A DNA stretch of 64,000 bases from Terriglobia bacterium (GCA_025350105.1 JANXYJ010000183.1:33349-97348); one strand, 5' to 3'; positions 8,384 through 17,820 are shown, numbered from the stretch's first letter. Notes: generated by a model not told the origin, from the letters alone. Numbers and translations are program-made.

Positions 8384-9334
8384 TCAACTTATGTGCGCAC
8401 TCAGGAACGCCGCCGCCCGCCCCAGCGCTTCCCTCGCCTCCGGCACCAGCGAATGCCAGGTATGAAACACGTGGAAGCAATCCGGATAAATTTCCAGATG
8501 CACTTTCACCTTCGCCGCACCAGCCTTGCCGGCCAGCCGCACCGAATCGTCCAGCAACGTCTCTTCGCTGCCCACTTGAATGATCATGGGCGGCAGCCCG
8601 GTCATATCGCCCTGCAGCGGCGAAACCAGCGGGTCAGCTTTCGAATGCCCCTGCAGATACATGCTGGACATCCCGCGCAGCATGTCGGGGCCCGCCAGTA
8701 ATTCCACAGCTGCTTTCGTGACGATGGTGCGGCCCGTTAGGTCATCATCCATCGAAGTTTGATCCATCCATGTATGGTCAACCCAGGGCGCAATCAAAAA
8801 CGCTGCCCCCGGCATCGGCAGCCCCGCCGTCCGGGCCTGAAACAGGGTTGCCAGCGCCAACGCCCCACCCGCCGAATCGCCAGCAACGGCAATCGACCCG
8901 GCAGCGATGCCTTGCCCCAACAACCACCGGTAGGCCGTCAGGCCGTCTTCAGCCGCGGCAGGAAATTTGTGTTCAGGAGCCAAGCGATATTCCACTGAGA
9001 ACACCCGCATGTTGGCCAGGCGTCCGAGCTCGCCAGACAATCCTCGCCAGGAGCTGGCTGTTCCCACGAAGTAGCCACCTCCATGAAAATAAAGGATCGT
9101 TTTGTTGGCGGAGGTGGTTGAATCAGTCGGCGCATTCTGGGACCAGATCCCTTTGACCCTATTTCCGTCCGTCGTCTTTTCGTCAACATCGGTAAAGGAA
9201 ACTCCCGGCGACAACGGCAGACTGGCGTTGGCTCCGTTGGCGAAAGCGCGCATTTGTTCAACGGTGGGATTGGTGGGAAGCTGCGAGCCCGCAGCGCGCA
9301 TCAGGGCCCAAATTTTTTCGAGATCGGCGTTCAT
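8384..9334 (-). CDS. Alpha/beta hydrolase, hormone-sensitive-lipase-like esterase
   Basis: Carboxylesterase of 316 residues, family IV. The oxyanion-hole motif HGGGYFVG, nucleophile elbow GDSAGG, the acid in VGSEETLLDDS and the histidine in DCFHVFHTWHSL make a complete Ser-Asp-His triad. ATG 9334 (MNADLEKIWALM) is preferred over an upstream TTG. There is no signal peptide, so it is cytoplasmic. It converges with the thiolase gene (52 bp apart) and diverges from the secreted protein gene at 9443. It probably hydrolyses short acyl esters. Confidence 0.9.
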   Translation of the reverse strand: MNADLEKIWALMRAAGSQLPTNPTVEQMRAFANGANASLPLSPGVSFTDVDEKTTDGNRVKGIWSQNAPTDSTTSANKTILYFHGGGYFVGTASSWRGLSGELGRLANMRVFSVEYRLAPEHKFPAAAEDGLTAYRWLLGQGIAAGSIAVAGDSAGGALALATLFQARTAGLPMPGAAFLIAPWVDHTWMDQTSMDDDLTGRTIVTKAAVELLAGPDMLRGMSSMYLQGHSKADPLVSPLQGDMTGLPPMIIQVGSEETLLDDSVRLAGKAGAAKVKVHLEIYPDCFHVFHTWHSLVPEAREALGRAAAFLSAHIS

Positions 9335-9442
9335 GATTAGAAATGTTATCAGATTGTTTTTCAAACACCGCTCTCAGCGATCGCCCTCAGCTAGCGGCAT
9401 CGCATTAACATCCACCGCAAAAACAAGTAGAATTATTTCCAC

Positions 9443-10282
9443 ATGCGAATCGCCTTTGGCTTCCTCGTTTGCGCCCTATCGTTCGATCTGGGCGCGCAAT
9501 GGCTCAATTACCCCACCGCAGGAGTTCCGCGCTTGCCGGACGGCAAGCCCAACCTCTCCGCGCCCGCACCCCGCAGCAGCGACGGCAAACCGGATCTCTC
9601 GGGAATCTGGGGTTTGCCATGCCCGGTTGGCAACGCCGTTGCCAGTGACGGCTACAAAGGTCTTCCGAATGTTTTTTGCGCCACCGAAGTCGCCATTCCG
9701 CCGGAGTTCGCCAACATCGGCCAGTCGCTCAAAGAGGGCTTGCCGTACCAGCCCTGGGCCGCCGATCTGGTGAAGAAAACCCGCTTGGCCGCCCGGCCGA
9801 ACGATCCGATGTCCCGTTGCCTTCCCCCCGGCCTCATCCGTCTGGAAGTGTTTCCCCTGTTCCGCAAGATGATCCAGATTCCGGGCCTGCTGGTGATCCT
9901 GAACGAACAAAACGCCAGTTACCGGCAAATTTTCACCGACGGGCGGCCCCTGCCCGCCGATCCAAATCCTTCCTGGAACGGCTATTCATCCGCTAAATGG
10001 GACGGCGATACGTTGGTGGTGCAAAGCATCGGCTTCCGCGATGGCATGTGGCTGGACACCGGCGCCAGCCCGCTTACTGAAGCCGCCCGCGTCACCGAAA
10101 AATTCCGCCGCCCAAATTTCGGGACCTTGAACATTGAACTCACCGTCGACGATTCCAAAGCCTACACCAAACCCTGGACCATTCACATAAAGCAGATCCT
10201 GGCAGCGGACACAGAACTGTTGGACTACATCTGCGCGGAAAATGAAAAGGACGTGGCGCATTTGCCGTCCAAGTTGCCGTGA
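9443..10282 (+). CDS. Secreted protein of unknown function, DGKPDLSGxW family (member 1)
   Basis: Protein of 279 residues with a signal peptide (MRIAFGFLVCALSFDLGAQ). The mature N-terminus carries two DGKP repeats (LPDGKPNLSAP and SSDGKPDLSGIWG). A central block reads GLPYQPWA, PPGLIRLE and LNEQNASYRQIFTDGRPLP, then GYSSAKWDGDTLVV and near the end the conserved Cys-Glu of YICAENEKDVAH. I recognise this as a recurrent family of Acidobacteria-type genomes without known activity. Members 2, 3 and a fused member 4 lie at 11144, 13389 and 36068. The DGRPLP...KWDGDTL core suggests a compact beta-rich domain. Confidence 0.85.
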   Translation: MRIAFGFLVCALSFDLGAQWLNYPTAGVPRLPDGKPNLSAPAPRSSDGKPDLSGIWGLPCPVGNAVASDGYKGLPNVFCATEVAIPPEFANIGQSLKEGLPYQPWAADLVKKTRLAARPNDPMSRCLPPGLIRLEVFPLFRKMIQIPGLLVILNEQNASYRQIFTDGRPLPADPNPSWNGYSSAKWDGDTLVVQSIGFRDGMWLDTGASPLTEAARVTEKFRRPNFGTLNIELTVDDSKAYTKPWTIHIKQILAADTELLDYICAENEKDVAHLPSKLP

Positions 10283-10336
10283 CGAAAAAACGATGCAACC
10301 TCACCGCCGTACTTCTAAGCGCGCAATACTGAAAGC

Positions 10337-11125
10337 GTGAGTCTATATCGGATTGCACTCGCCAACCTTCCTTATCCCGCGACGCCAGAGGAGTCGGTGG
10401 CACTGGCGGTGGCGGCGGTGTCTGAAGCCGGGGAGCAGCGTGCCGGGGTGATCTGTTTTCCCGAATGTTTCGTTCCAGGCTATCGTGCGCCGGGCAAAAT
10501 AGTGCCTCCGCCAAATGCAGAGTTTTTGGAGCGGGCGTGGTCGGCCATTTCAGCGGCCGCTTCGAAAGCAGGCGTGGCGGTGGTGCTTGGCACGGAGCGC
10601 CTGGTGAACGGCACGGCGCTGCTTACGGTTTTGGTCATCCATCCCGATGGCAGGAGGGCGGGCTTTCAAGATAAAGTGCAGCTGGATCCGACCGAGGAAT
10701 CGATCTATGTTGCGGGCACGGAGCGGCGCGTGTTTCACGCCGGTCCGATGACTTTCGGAGTGGCGATTTGCCATGAAGGCTGGCGTTATCCGGAAACCGT
10801 TCGCTGGGCCGCGCGGCGTGGAGCACAGGTGGTGTTTCATCCCCATTTTGGTGAGGCGGAACCCGGCGGCTACCGGCCGGTGAGCTTTGCCGATCCTGCG
10901 AACACCTTCCATGAGAAGGCGGTTTTGTGCCGGGCCGCCGAAAATACTTGCTACTTTGCGAGTGTGAACTGTGCCAGCCCAGGGTCGCCCACAACCTCCG
11001 CCGTGGCCGCGCCTGATGGAACGCTCCTCTGCTATCAGCCTTACGGGAAAGCAGGTTTGCTCACTGCGGATTTGGATTTGGAGAAGGCGACAGGATTGCT
11101 GGCGGTGCGATGCAGATATGCCTAG
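10337..11125 (+). CDS. Carbon-nitrogen hydrolase (nitrilase superfamily)
   Basis: Amidase-type enzyme of 262 residues that hydrolyses C-N bonds of amides or N-carbamoyl compounds in the cytoplasm. The Glu-Lys-Cys triad is complete: E43 in CFPECFVPGY, K113 in FQDKVQLDPTEE and C145 in GVAICHEGWR. A GTG at 10337 starts the frame. It lies 54 bp after the first DGKPDLSGxW gene and converges with member 2. The substrate is unknown. The sequence has no N-acyltransferase or synthetase fusion. Confidence 0.9.
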   Translation: MSLYRIALANLPYPATPEESVALAVAAVSEAGEQRAGVICFPECFVPGYRAPGKIVPPPNAEFLERAWSAISAAASKAGVAVVLGTERLVNGTALLTVLVIHPDGRRAGFQDKVQLDPTEESIYVAGTERRVFHAGPMTFGVAICHEGWRYPETVRWAARRGAQVVFHPHFGEAEPGGYRPVSFADPANTFHEKAVLCRAAENTCYFASVNCASPGSPTTSAVAAPDGTLLCYQPYGKAGLLTADLDLEKATGLLAVRCRYA

Positions 11126-11143
11126 GCCGCGACAGCAACCGCC

Positions 11144-12100
11144 CTACTTCTCCGCTTTCTTCTCGGCCTTCTTCTCCGAAACCCGCGCTGCCTGCAACAC
11201 GCCTACCAGACCGTAATTGCCTTCATGGCAAGCGTATTCGTATACCGGCCCTTTGGTTTTATTCATCGGCACCGACCCCGACCACGGGCGTGAAAACGTC
11301 GCCGGATCTTCGACTGTAAAATCATAAGTAATCGTATCCGCGCTGGTGCGTGTAATGCGTTCCACCACGCGCAGGTTTTCAGTCGAGCCCCGGAACTGGC
11401 TCTTGCTGGAAAAATTCGTGGTTTCGACAACCAGTGTGTTTCCCTCCCAATGCCCGCGCGAATCGCCCAGCCACGGTCGAATCCCGGCGGGAAGGTGCGG
11501 TCTTTTAACGATGGGTATTATGCGCACATCGTGAATCATCTCGATCACAATCACGACGGAGTCCGCTGTTTGAAAAATCTGATAAGTGTTATTGTACGGT
11601 CCCGGCAACATTGGCGGTCCGGCCGAACCCCACAGCAAACAGTGATCGGTCAGCGCCAAATCCTCCGGGCTATCCGCCGGATGCTGGCGAGTGTATTCGG
11701 CGGCTTTCGCCAACCGCGCACGGCCCTCGCTTGAATACGGAATGCGCCCGGCAGGTGGATCCACAATGAGCGACGTCCGCATGGTCTTCACAATGTGCGA
11801 GCCGCGATCAAACCACGCCTGGTTGTAGGCCCGGTTCATGTCGGTCTGCCCGTCGCCATCGCGGCGGTCGCGGTTGTTGGCATAGAGCAGCGCTTTTTCG
11901 TACGCCGCCGCTTCCTGCGGCGTAAAGAATGGCTTGTCCGCCAAATCCGCCGGCCGCTCCAGCGGCGTCATCGTGGCGGTGTCCCAAACCCCTTGCAGAT
12001 CGGGCTGTCCGTCGATGGTGCGGGGCGGTGTCCAAGGTGCCGCGGTTTGCGCAAATAGCGGCATCGCTAGGAAGGCTGCGACTAGAACGATCTTCTTCAT
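11144..12100 (-). CDS. Secreted protein of unknown function, DGKPDLSGxW family (member 2)
   Basis: Protein of 318 residues with a clear signal peptide (MKKIVLVAAFLAMPLFAQ). The mature part starts TIDGQPDLQGVWDTATMTPLERP, the variant of the family motif. A tail block reads WLGDSRGHWEGNTLVVETTNF, followed by VEDPATFSRPWSGSVPM and the conserved Cys-Glu in YEYACHEGNYG. The C-terminus is a lysine-rich KKAEKKAEK repeat. It lies only 6 bp downstream of the FMN hydroxy-acid oxidase, so the two are almost certainly co-transcribed. The function is unknown; the operon context suggests a periplasmic partner of that oxidase, which is inference. Confidence 0.85.
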   Translation of the reverse strand: MKKIVLVAAFLAMPLFAQTAAPWTPPRTIDGQPDLQGVWDTATMTPLERPADLADKPFFTPQEAAAYEKALLYANNRDRRDGDGQTDMNRAYNQAWFDRGSHIVKTMRTSLIVDPPAGRIPYSSEGRARLAKAAEYTRQHPADSPEDLALTDHCLLWGSAGPPMLPGPYNNTYQIFQTADSVVIVIEMIHDVRIIPIVKRPHLPAGIRPWLGDSRGHWEGNTLVVETTNFSSKSQFRGSTENLRVVERITRTSADTITYDFTVEDPATFSRPWSGSVPMNKTKGPVYEYACHEGNYGLVGVLQAARVSEKKAEKKAEK

Positions 12101-12106
12101 AAGCCT

Positions 12107-13303
12107 CTACACCCTCACCCCATTGCGCAAAATCGCGCCGCGGCCGATCTGTCCGATCGACGGTGTGCCCATTTGCCTCATGGTCAAGCTCAGCTCCGCG
12201 CGTAATATGTCCAGGACTTGTTCGACGCCCTCTTGGCCAAACGCGGAAAGCCCATAAATATACGGCCGCCCGATGCCCACGCCACGTGCGCCCAGCGCCA
12301 GTGCTTTGTAAACATCCGACCCTCGCCGGAACCCTCCATCGACGAACACCGGAAACTGCGCGCCGACTGCGTCCACCACTTCGGGCAGAATATCGATGGT
12401 GCCGCGTCCGGTCTCCGCCGCGCGGCCGCCGTGATTGGACACGATTACGCCATCGGCCCCGTGTTCGCGCGCCAGCTTGGCATCTTCCGCGGTGTCGATC
12501 CCTTTCAGCAGCAGCTTCATTTTGGTCATCTTCTTCAGACGCTCCACCCAACTCCAGGTGGCGCCCGGCGGATTCATATTTCCTGAAAGCCCCGCAAACA
12601 TGGGCTTGCGTTGGTTGCTGGAAGTATTCGCGCCCGCCGTGGGCGATGTCGCGTGGCAGCTTAAACAATCGCGCTGATCGGTTCTGGTGAACCGCGTTGC
12701 GGTTTCCGTATTGCGGCCGGCCAGAAGATCGATGGTCCACGCCAGCACCGGGCACCCGGCGGCCTCGGCGCGCTTCACCAGCTTTTCGGTGTCGTCCCAA
12801 GTGGTGGGCATGTACAACTGAAACCATGGGGCCGTGCCCAGCGCTTTGCCGACGTCCTCAACGGCGACGGAAGAAACCGTCGACAACATTTGCATGGCTT
12901 TCTTGGCCTTCGCCGCCCGCGCCGTGGCGATTTCTCCATCCGGATGAAACGCCTTCTGGCTGCCGACAGCGCTAATGTAGACCGGCGATTCCCACTGCGC
13001 CCCGAACACCTCCGTCTTCAGGTCCGCGGTGGTCACATCCACCAGCCGCCGTGCACGCAATTGATAATGATCGAACGCCTCGCGATTCATGCGCAGCGTT
13101 TTGTCGTCGTCCACGCCGGTGGCCATGTAACCCCAATGTGCCGGGGGCAAAACCCTGCGCGCCACTGGTTCAAAATCCATCACACTCAAAGCGTCTTTTG
13201 CGCTGGTGATGGTGTTAGTGGAAGTCGGGCTTTGCCCATAAGCCGCAGCCGCCAACGGACTCGCAGCTAGAAATCGCAAAAACTCACGGCGATAGGAGGT
13301 CAT
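12107..13303 (-). CDS. FMN-dependent alpha-hydroxy-acid oxidase/dehydrogenase with an internal CXXCH motif
   Basis: Flavoenzyme of 398 residues oxidising lactate, glycolate or a similar 2-hydroxy acid. The TIM-barrel catalytic set is present: K267 (LLLKGIDT), H291 and R294 (SNHGGRAAE), and the phosphate-binding DGGFRRGSDVYKA and ARGVGIGRPY. The N-terminus MTSYRREFLRFLAASPLAAAAYG resembles a twin-arginine-type export signal (only one RR, no full consensus). In the loop that normally covers the active site, residues 213-217 read CLSCH, a c-type haem attachment motif, inside a 25-residue low-complexity insertion. If exported and haemylated, the enzyme could pass electrons straight to the respiratory chain instead of to oxygen. 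That is inference. Confidence 0.9.
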   Translation of the reverse strand: MTSYRREFLRFLAASPLAAAAYGQSPTSTNTITSAKDALSVMDFEPVARRVLPPAHWGYMATGVDDDKTLRMNREAFDHYQLRARRLVDVTTADLKTEVFGAQWESPVYISAVGSQKAFHPDGEIATARAAKAKKAMQMLSTVSSVAVEDVGKALGTAPWFQLYMPTTWDDTEKLVKRAEAAGCPVLAWTIDLLAGRNTETATRFTRTDQRDCLSCHATSPTAGANTSSNQRKPMFAGLSGNMNPPGATWSWVERLKKMTKMKLLLKGIDTAEDAKLAREHGADGVIVSNHGGRAAETGRGTIDILPEVVDAVGAQFPVFVDGGFRRGSDVYKALALGARGVGIGRPYIYGLSAFGQEGVEQVLDILRAELSLTMRQMGTPSIGQIGRGAILRNGVRV

Positions 13304-13388
13304 GGGTTTATTCTAGCGAGAAGCTGCGGCAGCCCGAACCACTGCCGCCCTGTCGCCGGCTCACGCATTTTGGTGTATTCTTGGCCCC

Positions 13389-14354
13389 ATGGGATTTTCA
13401 ATTCTTTCCAGCGCCACTGCTCGCCTACGATTTCCATCCTGCATCAATGTCGCTCTGATCGTTTTGTTTGCGCCCATCGCAGCAACTTCGCTATCTGCCC
13501 AATGGCTGAAGGTGACCACCCCCGGCGTTCCGCGCAACGCCGATGGCAGTGTGAACATGTCGGCCCCCGCGCCGAAGCTGGCGGACGGCAAGCCTGACTT
13601 TTCTGCAGTCTGGATGACCGGGGAGCCTAACACTCGCCGGGGAGGCGGCGTCTTGTCCAGTCCCAAGCAGGCCGCGGGCCCAACAGATGCGCAAGCTCCA
13701 AACAATTCCTCCACCAGCAATCCCTCCACCAGCAATCCCTCCACCAACGACAAGCCTGGTGACGCAGAGGTAATCACCGCCTCGCGCCAAATGTCCAACA
13801 TCGGCGTGGATCTTCCCGGAGGCCTGCCCTATCAACCTTGGCTTGTGCCCATCGTGAAAGAGCGCACGGCCAACGATGCTGTAGACGATCCCCACATCCG
13901 CTGCCTGCCCGATAACTTTATCCGCGCCTACGGCCTGCCGCATCTACTGAAGTTCGTTCACTCGCCGGGCCTGTTGTTGATGCTGAATGAAATGAACGCC
14001 GGATACCGGCAGGTATTCACCGACGCGCGGCCGCTGCCCAAAGATCCAGCTCCCGCCTGGCAGGGATACTCGTCGGGAAAATGGACGGGCGATACGCTGG
14101 AAATCGACACGATCGGACTCCGCGACGATACCTGGATCGATTGGAATGGCAGCGTGGTAACGGAACAAGCAAAAGTACGGGAGCAAATCCGGCGCCCTGA
14201 TTTCGGACATCTGGAAATTCGGGTGACCGTGGACGACCCCAAGGCTTACACGAAGCCGTGGACCGTCACACTAAAGCAGCGCATCGTAGTGGACGCTGAA
14301 CTGATCGACGAAGTCTGCCTGGAAAATGAGCACTCGCTCACGCACATGAAGTAA
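13389..14354 (+). CDS. Secreted protein of unknown function, DGKPDLSGxW family (member 3)
   Basis: Protein of 321 residues. The signal region is long (hydrophobic segment about 20-37, INVALIVLFAPIAATSLSAQ), so a start further in is possible. It then follows member 1 closely: WLKVTTPGVP, NMSAPAPKLADGKPDFSAVW, GLPYQPW, LNEMNAGYRQVFTDARPLP, GYSSGKWTGDTLEIDTIG and the terminal Cys-Glu in DEVCLENEHSLTHMK. A species-specific insertion near residues 105-118 consists of a repeated N-P-S-T-S unit encoded by tandem DNA repeats. It diverges from the hydroxy-acid oxidase (85 bp apart). The function is unknown. Confidence 0.84.
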   Translation: MGFSILSSATARLRFPSCINVALIVLFAPIAATSLSAQWLKVTTPGVPRNADGSVNMSAPAPKLADGKPDFSAVWMTGEPNTRRGGGVLSSPKQAAGPTDAQAPNNSSTSNPSTSNPSTNDKPGDAEVITASRQMSNIGVDLPGGLPYQPWLVPIVKERTANDAVDDPHIRCLPDNFIRAYGLPHLLKFVHSPGLLLMLNEMNAGYRQVFTDARPLPKDPAPAWQGYSSGKWTGDTLEIDTIGLRDDTWIDWNGSVVTEQAKVREQIRRPDFGHLEIRVTVDDPKAYTKPWTVTLKQRIVVDAELIDEVCLENEHSLTHMK

Positions 14355-14461
14355 TCGCAGATTAGCAAGCAGTGTTGAACCTACAGTACTCATAGTGCCC
14401 AAAAACTGCGGCCACGCGAATTTCTTGGCATAAAGTGACCGGGACGGCTTAGAATAACCGC

Positions 14462-17400
14462 ATGTGTCGTCACCTGTCCTTCCGGGTCTTTTTCACTGTC
14501 ATTGCGTGCCTGACTTCAGGCGTGGAGTTGAGGGCGGCCAGCAACCCGATCACCCTGGAAAACCAGCAGCCGGGCACCGCGGATTGGGGAATCCTCACCG
14601 CCGGACACGATCAGAATCTCGAAATTAAGGGTTACGCGTCGGCCACCAGTGTCAATGCCGGCCAAACGCTTTCGTTTTCCGTGACGGTGACACCGGCGCA
14701 AACCTATACCATCGACATCTTCCGAATGGGTTGGTATCAGGGTCTGGGAGGCCGGCTGATGCAACACATCGGCCCCATCGCGGGGAAGCACCAGGCGGCC
14801 TGCCCTGTTACCAGCACCACCGGGTTTAGGGAATGTAACTGGGTGCCGGATACCACCATAACCATTCCTGGAACTTGGACCACCGGCGTGTACCTGGCCT
14901 TGCTGACGAATGCCAGAGGTTTCCAGAATTACATGACCTTTGTGGTGCGCGACGATGCGCGGAAGGCCGATTTTCTGTTTCAACAATCGGTGACCACTTA
15001 TCAGGCCTACAACAATTTCCCGGACGACGGCAAGACTGGAAAAAGTCTGTACGACTACAACAGCTACGGCGCGAACACCGTTTCGGGAACCCCCAGAGCG
15101 GTAAAGGTATCGTTCAACCGGCCCTATACGGATCTGGGCGACGGGCAGTTTACCCAGTACGAGATCTATTTTGTGCAATGGATGGAGTCACAAGGCTACG
15201 ACGTAAGCTATTCCACCGATGTGGACACCCATGCCAATGGGGCGGCGCTTTTGAGTCGCAAGGCGTTTATCTCGCTGGGGCATGACGAATACTGGTCCAA
15301 AGCCATGCGCGATGCCGCGGAGCAAGCCCGCAACAGCGGCGTAAGCCTGGGCTTTTTCGGCGCCAATATCGCGTATTGGCAGGTGCGTTTTGAATCGTCG
15401 CCGCTAAACGGAGTGGCCAACCGGGTGCTGGTCTGCTACAAGGACCAAACCACAGACCCCGTGCAAGGCCCCACGACGACCGTGCAATTCCGCGATCCTT
15501 TCCTGAATCGGCCGGAGCAAAGCCTGCTGGGAATCATGTCATCGGCGGTCAGCAATTCCTCCTTCGATCAGCCACCGCTGACTTATGTGGTGACCAATAG
15601 TTCGCATTGGGCGTATGCGGGAACGGGCCTGGTAAATGGCAGCACAGTGCCGCAGATTGTGGGCTACGAAACCGACCGGCAATTCACGGAATATCCGCTA
15701 CCCAGTTTCGTTCCGGGCACCTATACACTCTTGTCGCACTCTCCGGTGACGGACATTTACAGTGGGCTGGCGGATTACCAAAGCTCCTCGGTGTACCAGG
15801 CGCCCAGTGGAGCGTGGGTGTTCGCGGCGGGGTCGATTGACTGGTCTTGGGCGCTACTGAATCCGGGTTATGTAAGCACACCGCTCCAGCAGATGACCCG
15901 CAACATCTTGAATCGGTTTGTGAGCGCAGGTGCGCCGGGTGCGCCCAGTGCCCTGACCGCCACCGCCGTGTCGGCCGCGGAAATTGACTTGCGCTGGACA
16001 GCAAATTCCACCAATGAGACCGGTTTCGTGGTGGAGAGCAGCCTGACCAGTACTTTCGCCACCATCACCAGTTTCAATTTAGCTGCCGGGCAGACGACGT
16101 TTCAAAATACCGGCCTCACCACCGGCACGACCTATTTCTACCGCGTTAAGGCCATCAACACGGCGGGCAGTTCCGGCTATAGCAATACGGCCAGCGCAAC
16201 GCCCGCAAGTGTTCCGGCCGCGCCCAGCAATCTAAGCGCGGCGACGTCGTCCACCACGCAGATCAATTTGGGCTGGACCGACAATTCCAACAACGAAAAC
16301 AATTTTGTACTGGAACGCGCGTTGACCAATGCGTTCAACACCGTGACCAGCTTTACGCTGGCCGCCAACCAGACCACCTATAGCGACAGCGGACTGGCCG
16401 CCGGTACAGCCTATTTCTATCGCGTAAAGGCTACCAACGCGGTGGGCAGTTCGCCTTACAGCAATATCGCCACTGCGACCACCACCGCAGCGCCACTTGC
16501 AATTGCGCCCGCCACGCTTGGCGGTGCGGCGCTGGGCACGGCGTACACGGCAGTCCTAACGGTAACGGGGGGAAGCGCGCCGTTTTCGTGGACCATCAGC
16601 GCGGGCGCTCTGCCGGCCGGGTTGGGCATTAACGCCAGCAGCGGTTTGATCAGCGGCACACCAACCGCCACCGGAATTTTTAACTTTACTGTGAAGGTGA
16701 CCAACGCCACGCAAAGCGGGACCATCAATTACAGCATTACGGTGGCAGCGGGCTCCGTTCCCGCCATTCCCGGCGGCGTGAAGGCTGTAGCGGGCAACGC
16801 TCAGGTGACGGTGAGTTGGACGGCCAGCGCCGGGGCCACTAGCTATATCGTCCGGCGGGCCACGGTGAGCGGCGGGCCCTACACCCAGGTGGGTGCGCCC
16901 GTTGCCGTGAGCTTCCCCGACACTGGCCTGACCAACGGCACCACATATTATTACGTTGTGGCGGCGGTGAACGCGAATGGGGCCAGCGCGAACTCCAACC
17001 AAGTGTCGGCAACGCCCACGGCCGCCAAAATTGCGCTGGTGCAGTCGGCACACACACTTTGGAGCCCCACCGCGTCGTTTAGCGGGAATAATACCGCCGG
17101 AAATACGATTATCGTAAGCGTGTCCTGGACTTACTCGGCCAAGACCACGATCTCAGACAGCCAGGGGAACAAATACGTCGCTCTCCCCGAATTTACGGGC
17201 GGGGTTCCGGGTGCCTTGGCGAATCAAATTTTCTACTATGCCACCAACATCAAAGCGGGAGCCAACACAATTACCATTGCCGGGCCGGCTGACACGGACG
17301 CGGTGGGCATCACGATTGCCGAGTATTCCGGCGTAGCGGCCAGCAATACTTTGGGCATCACATCGACCATCGCGGCGCCGGGGCTGACCACCACGCCGCA

Positions 17401-17647
17401 GTCGAAAGTGTTCACTCCATCGATCCCTGGATCGCTGATTCTAGTGGCGTTTGCGGACCAGGCTTACACGCAGACCGCGGTGACAGCCGGCCCTGGCTAT
17501 ACGATGGTGCGAGCCGACGGCCTCCACGCTGATGGATTGGAGGCGGCTACCAATTTAGCGGCCACTGCTCAAACAGCAAGTTTCGGAGTCACCACTGCCA
17601 CCGATACCTGGGTGATCTATGTGGCGGAGTTCCAGCCGGCACCCTAG
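14462..17647 (+). CDS. Large secreted multidomain protein: dimethylformamidase-like head, fibronectin III and Ig-like repeats
   Basis: Extracellular protein of 1061 residues. Residues 1-27 are a signal peptide. Residues about 28-485 match the N,N-dimethylformamidase beta-subunit-like region (IDIFRMGWYQGLGGRLM, then LSRKAFISLGHDEYWSKAMRDA and LGFFGANIAYWQVRFE). Two fibronectin type III domains follow (about 492-580 and 585-672, each with YFYRVKA.N..GSS.YSN), then a putative Ig domain of the He_PIG type (about 678-762, PAGLGINASSGLISGTPTATG), a third FN3 (about 765-850) and a C-terminal beta domain of unknown type (about 855-1061). The architecture suggests a surface enzyme or adhesin acting on polymer or glycan; no catalytic residue is assigned. 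It is transcribed alone and is followed by a perfect palindrome. Confidence 0.86.
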   Translation: MCRHLSFRVFFTVIACLTSGVELRAASNPITLENQQPGTADWGILTAGHDQNLEIKGYASATSVNAGQTLSFSVTVTPAQTYTIDIFRMGWYQGLGGRLMQHIGPIAGKHQAACPVTSTTGFRECNWVPDTTITIPGTWTTGVYLALLTNARGFQNYMTFVVRDDARKADFLFQQSVTTYQAYNNFPDDGKTGKSLYDYNSYGANTVSGTPRAVKVSFNRPYTDLGDGQFTQYEIYFVQWMESQGYDVSYSTDVDTHANGAALLSRKAFISLGHDEYWSKAMRDAAEQARNSGVSLGFFGANIAYWQVRFESSPLNGVANRVLVCYKDQTTDPVQGPTTTVQFRDPFLNRPEQSLLGIMSSAVSNSSFDQPPLTYVVTNSSHWAYAGTGLVNGSTVPQIVGYETDRQFTEYPLPSFVPGTYTLLSHSPVTDIYSGLADYQSSSVYQAPSGAWVFAAGSIDWSWALLNPGYVSTPLQQMTRNILNRFVSAGAPGAPSALTATAVSAAEIDLRWTANSTNETGFVVESSLTSTFATITSFNLAAGQTTFQNTGLTTGTTYFYRVKAINTAGSSGYSNTASATPASVPAAPSNLSAATSSTTQINLGWTDNSNNENNFVLERALTNAFNTVTSFTLAANQTTYSDSGLAAGTAYFYRVKATNAVGSSPYSNIATATTTAAPLAIAPATLGGAALGTAYTAVLTVTGGSAPFSWTISAGALPAGLGINASSGLISGTPTATGIFNFTVKVTNATQSGTINYSITVAAGSVPAIPGGVKAVAGNAQVTVSWTASAGATSYIVRRATVSGGPYTQVGAPVAVSFPDTGLTNGTTYYYVVAAVNANGASANSNQVSATPTAAKIALVQSAHTLWSPTASFSGNNTAGNTIIVSVSWTYSAKTTISDSQGNKYVALPEFTGGVPGALANQIFYYATNIKAGANTITIAGPADTDAVGITIAEYSGVAASNTLGITSTIAAPGLTTTPQSKVFTPSIPGSLILVAFADQAYTQTAVTAGPGYTMVRADGLHADGLEAATNLAATAQTASFGVTTATDTWVIYVAEFQPAP

Positions 17648-17820
17648 CGGCAGAGAAGAGTGTTGGCCCAACAAGTGACCTGCCTGCCTCCAAAGACGGG
17701 TCAAACGCGACGTTCCCTACTTGTGCCGCCGCGTAATGTCTCATTCTATCAATCATTTACGCGTCCCAAGATCAGCGTCGGCGACTAGCTCGCCAGCCGG
17801 TGGTTCCTGGAAAGAAGCAG

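Noticed and set aside
13700..13750. Tandem CTCCACCAGCAATC repeats as an intergenic element
   Set aside because: They lie in frame inside the third DGKPDLSGxW gene and code for a repeated N-P-S-T-S linker.
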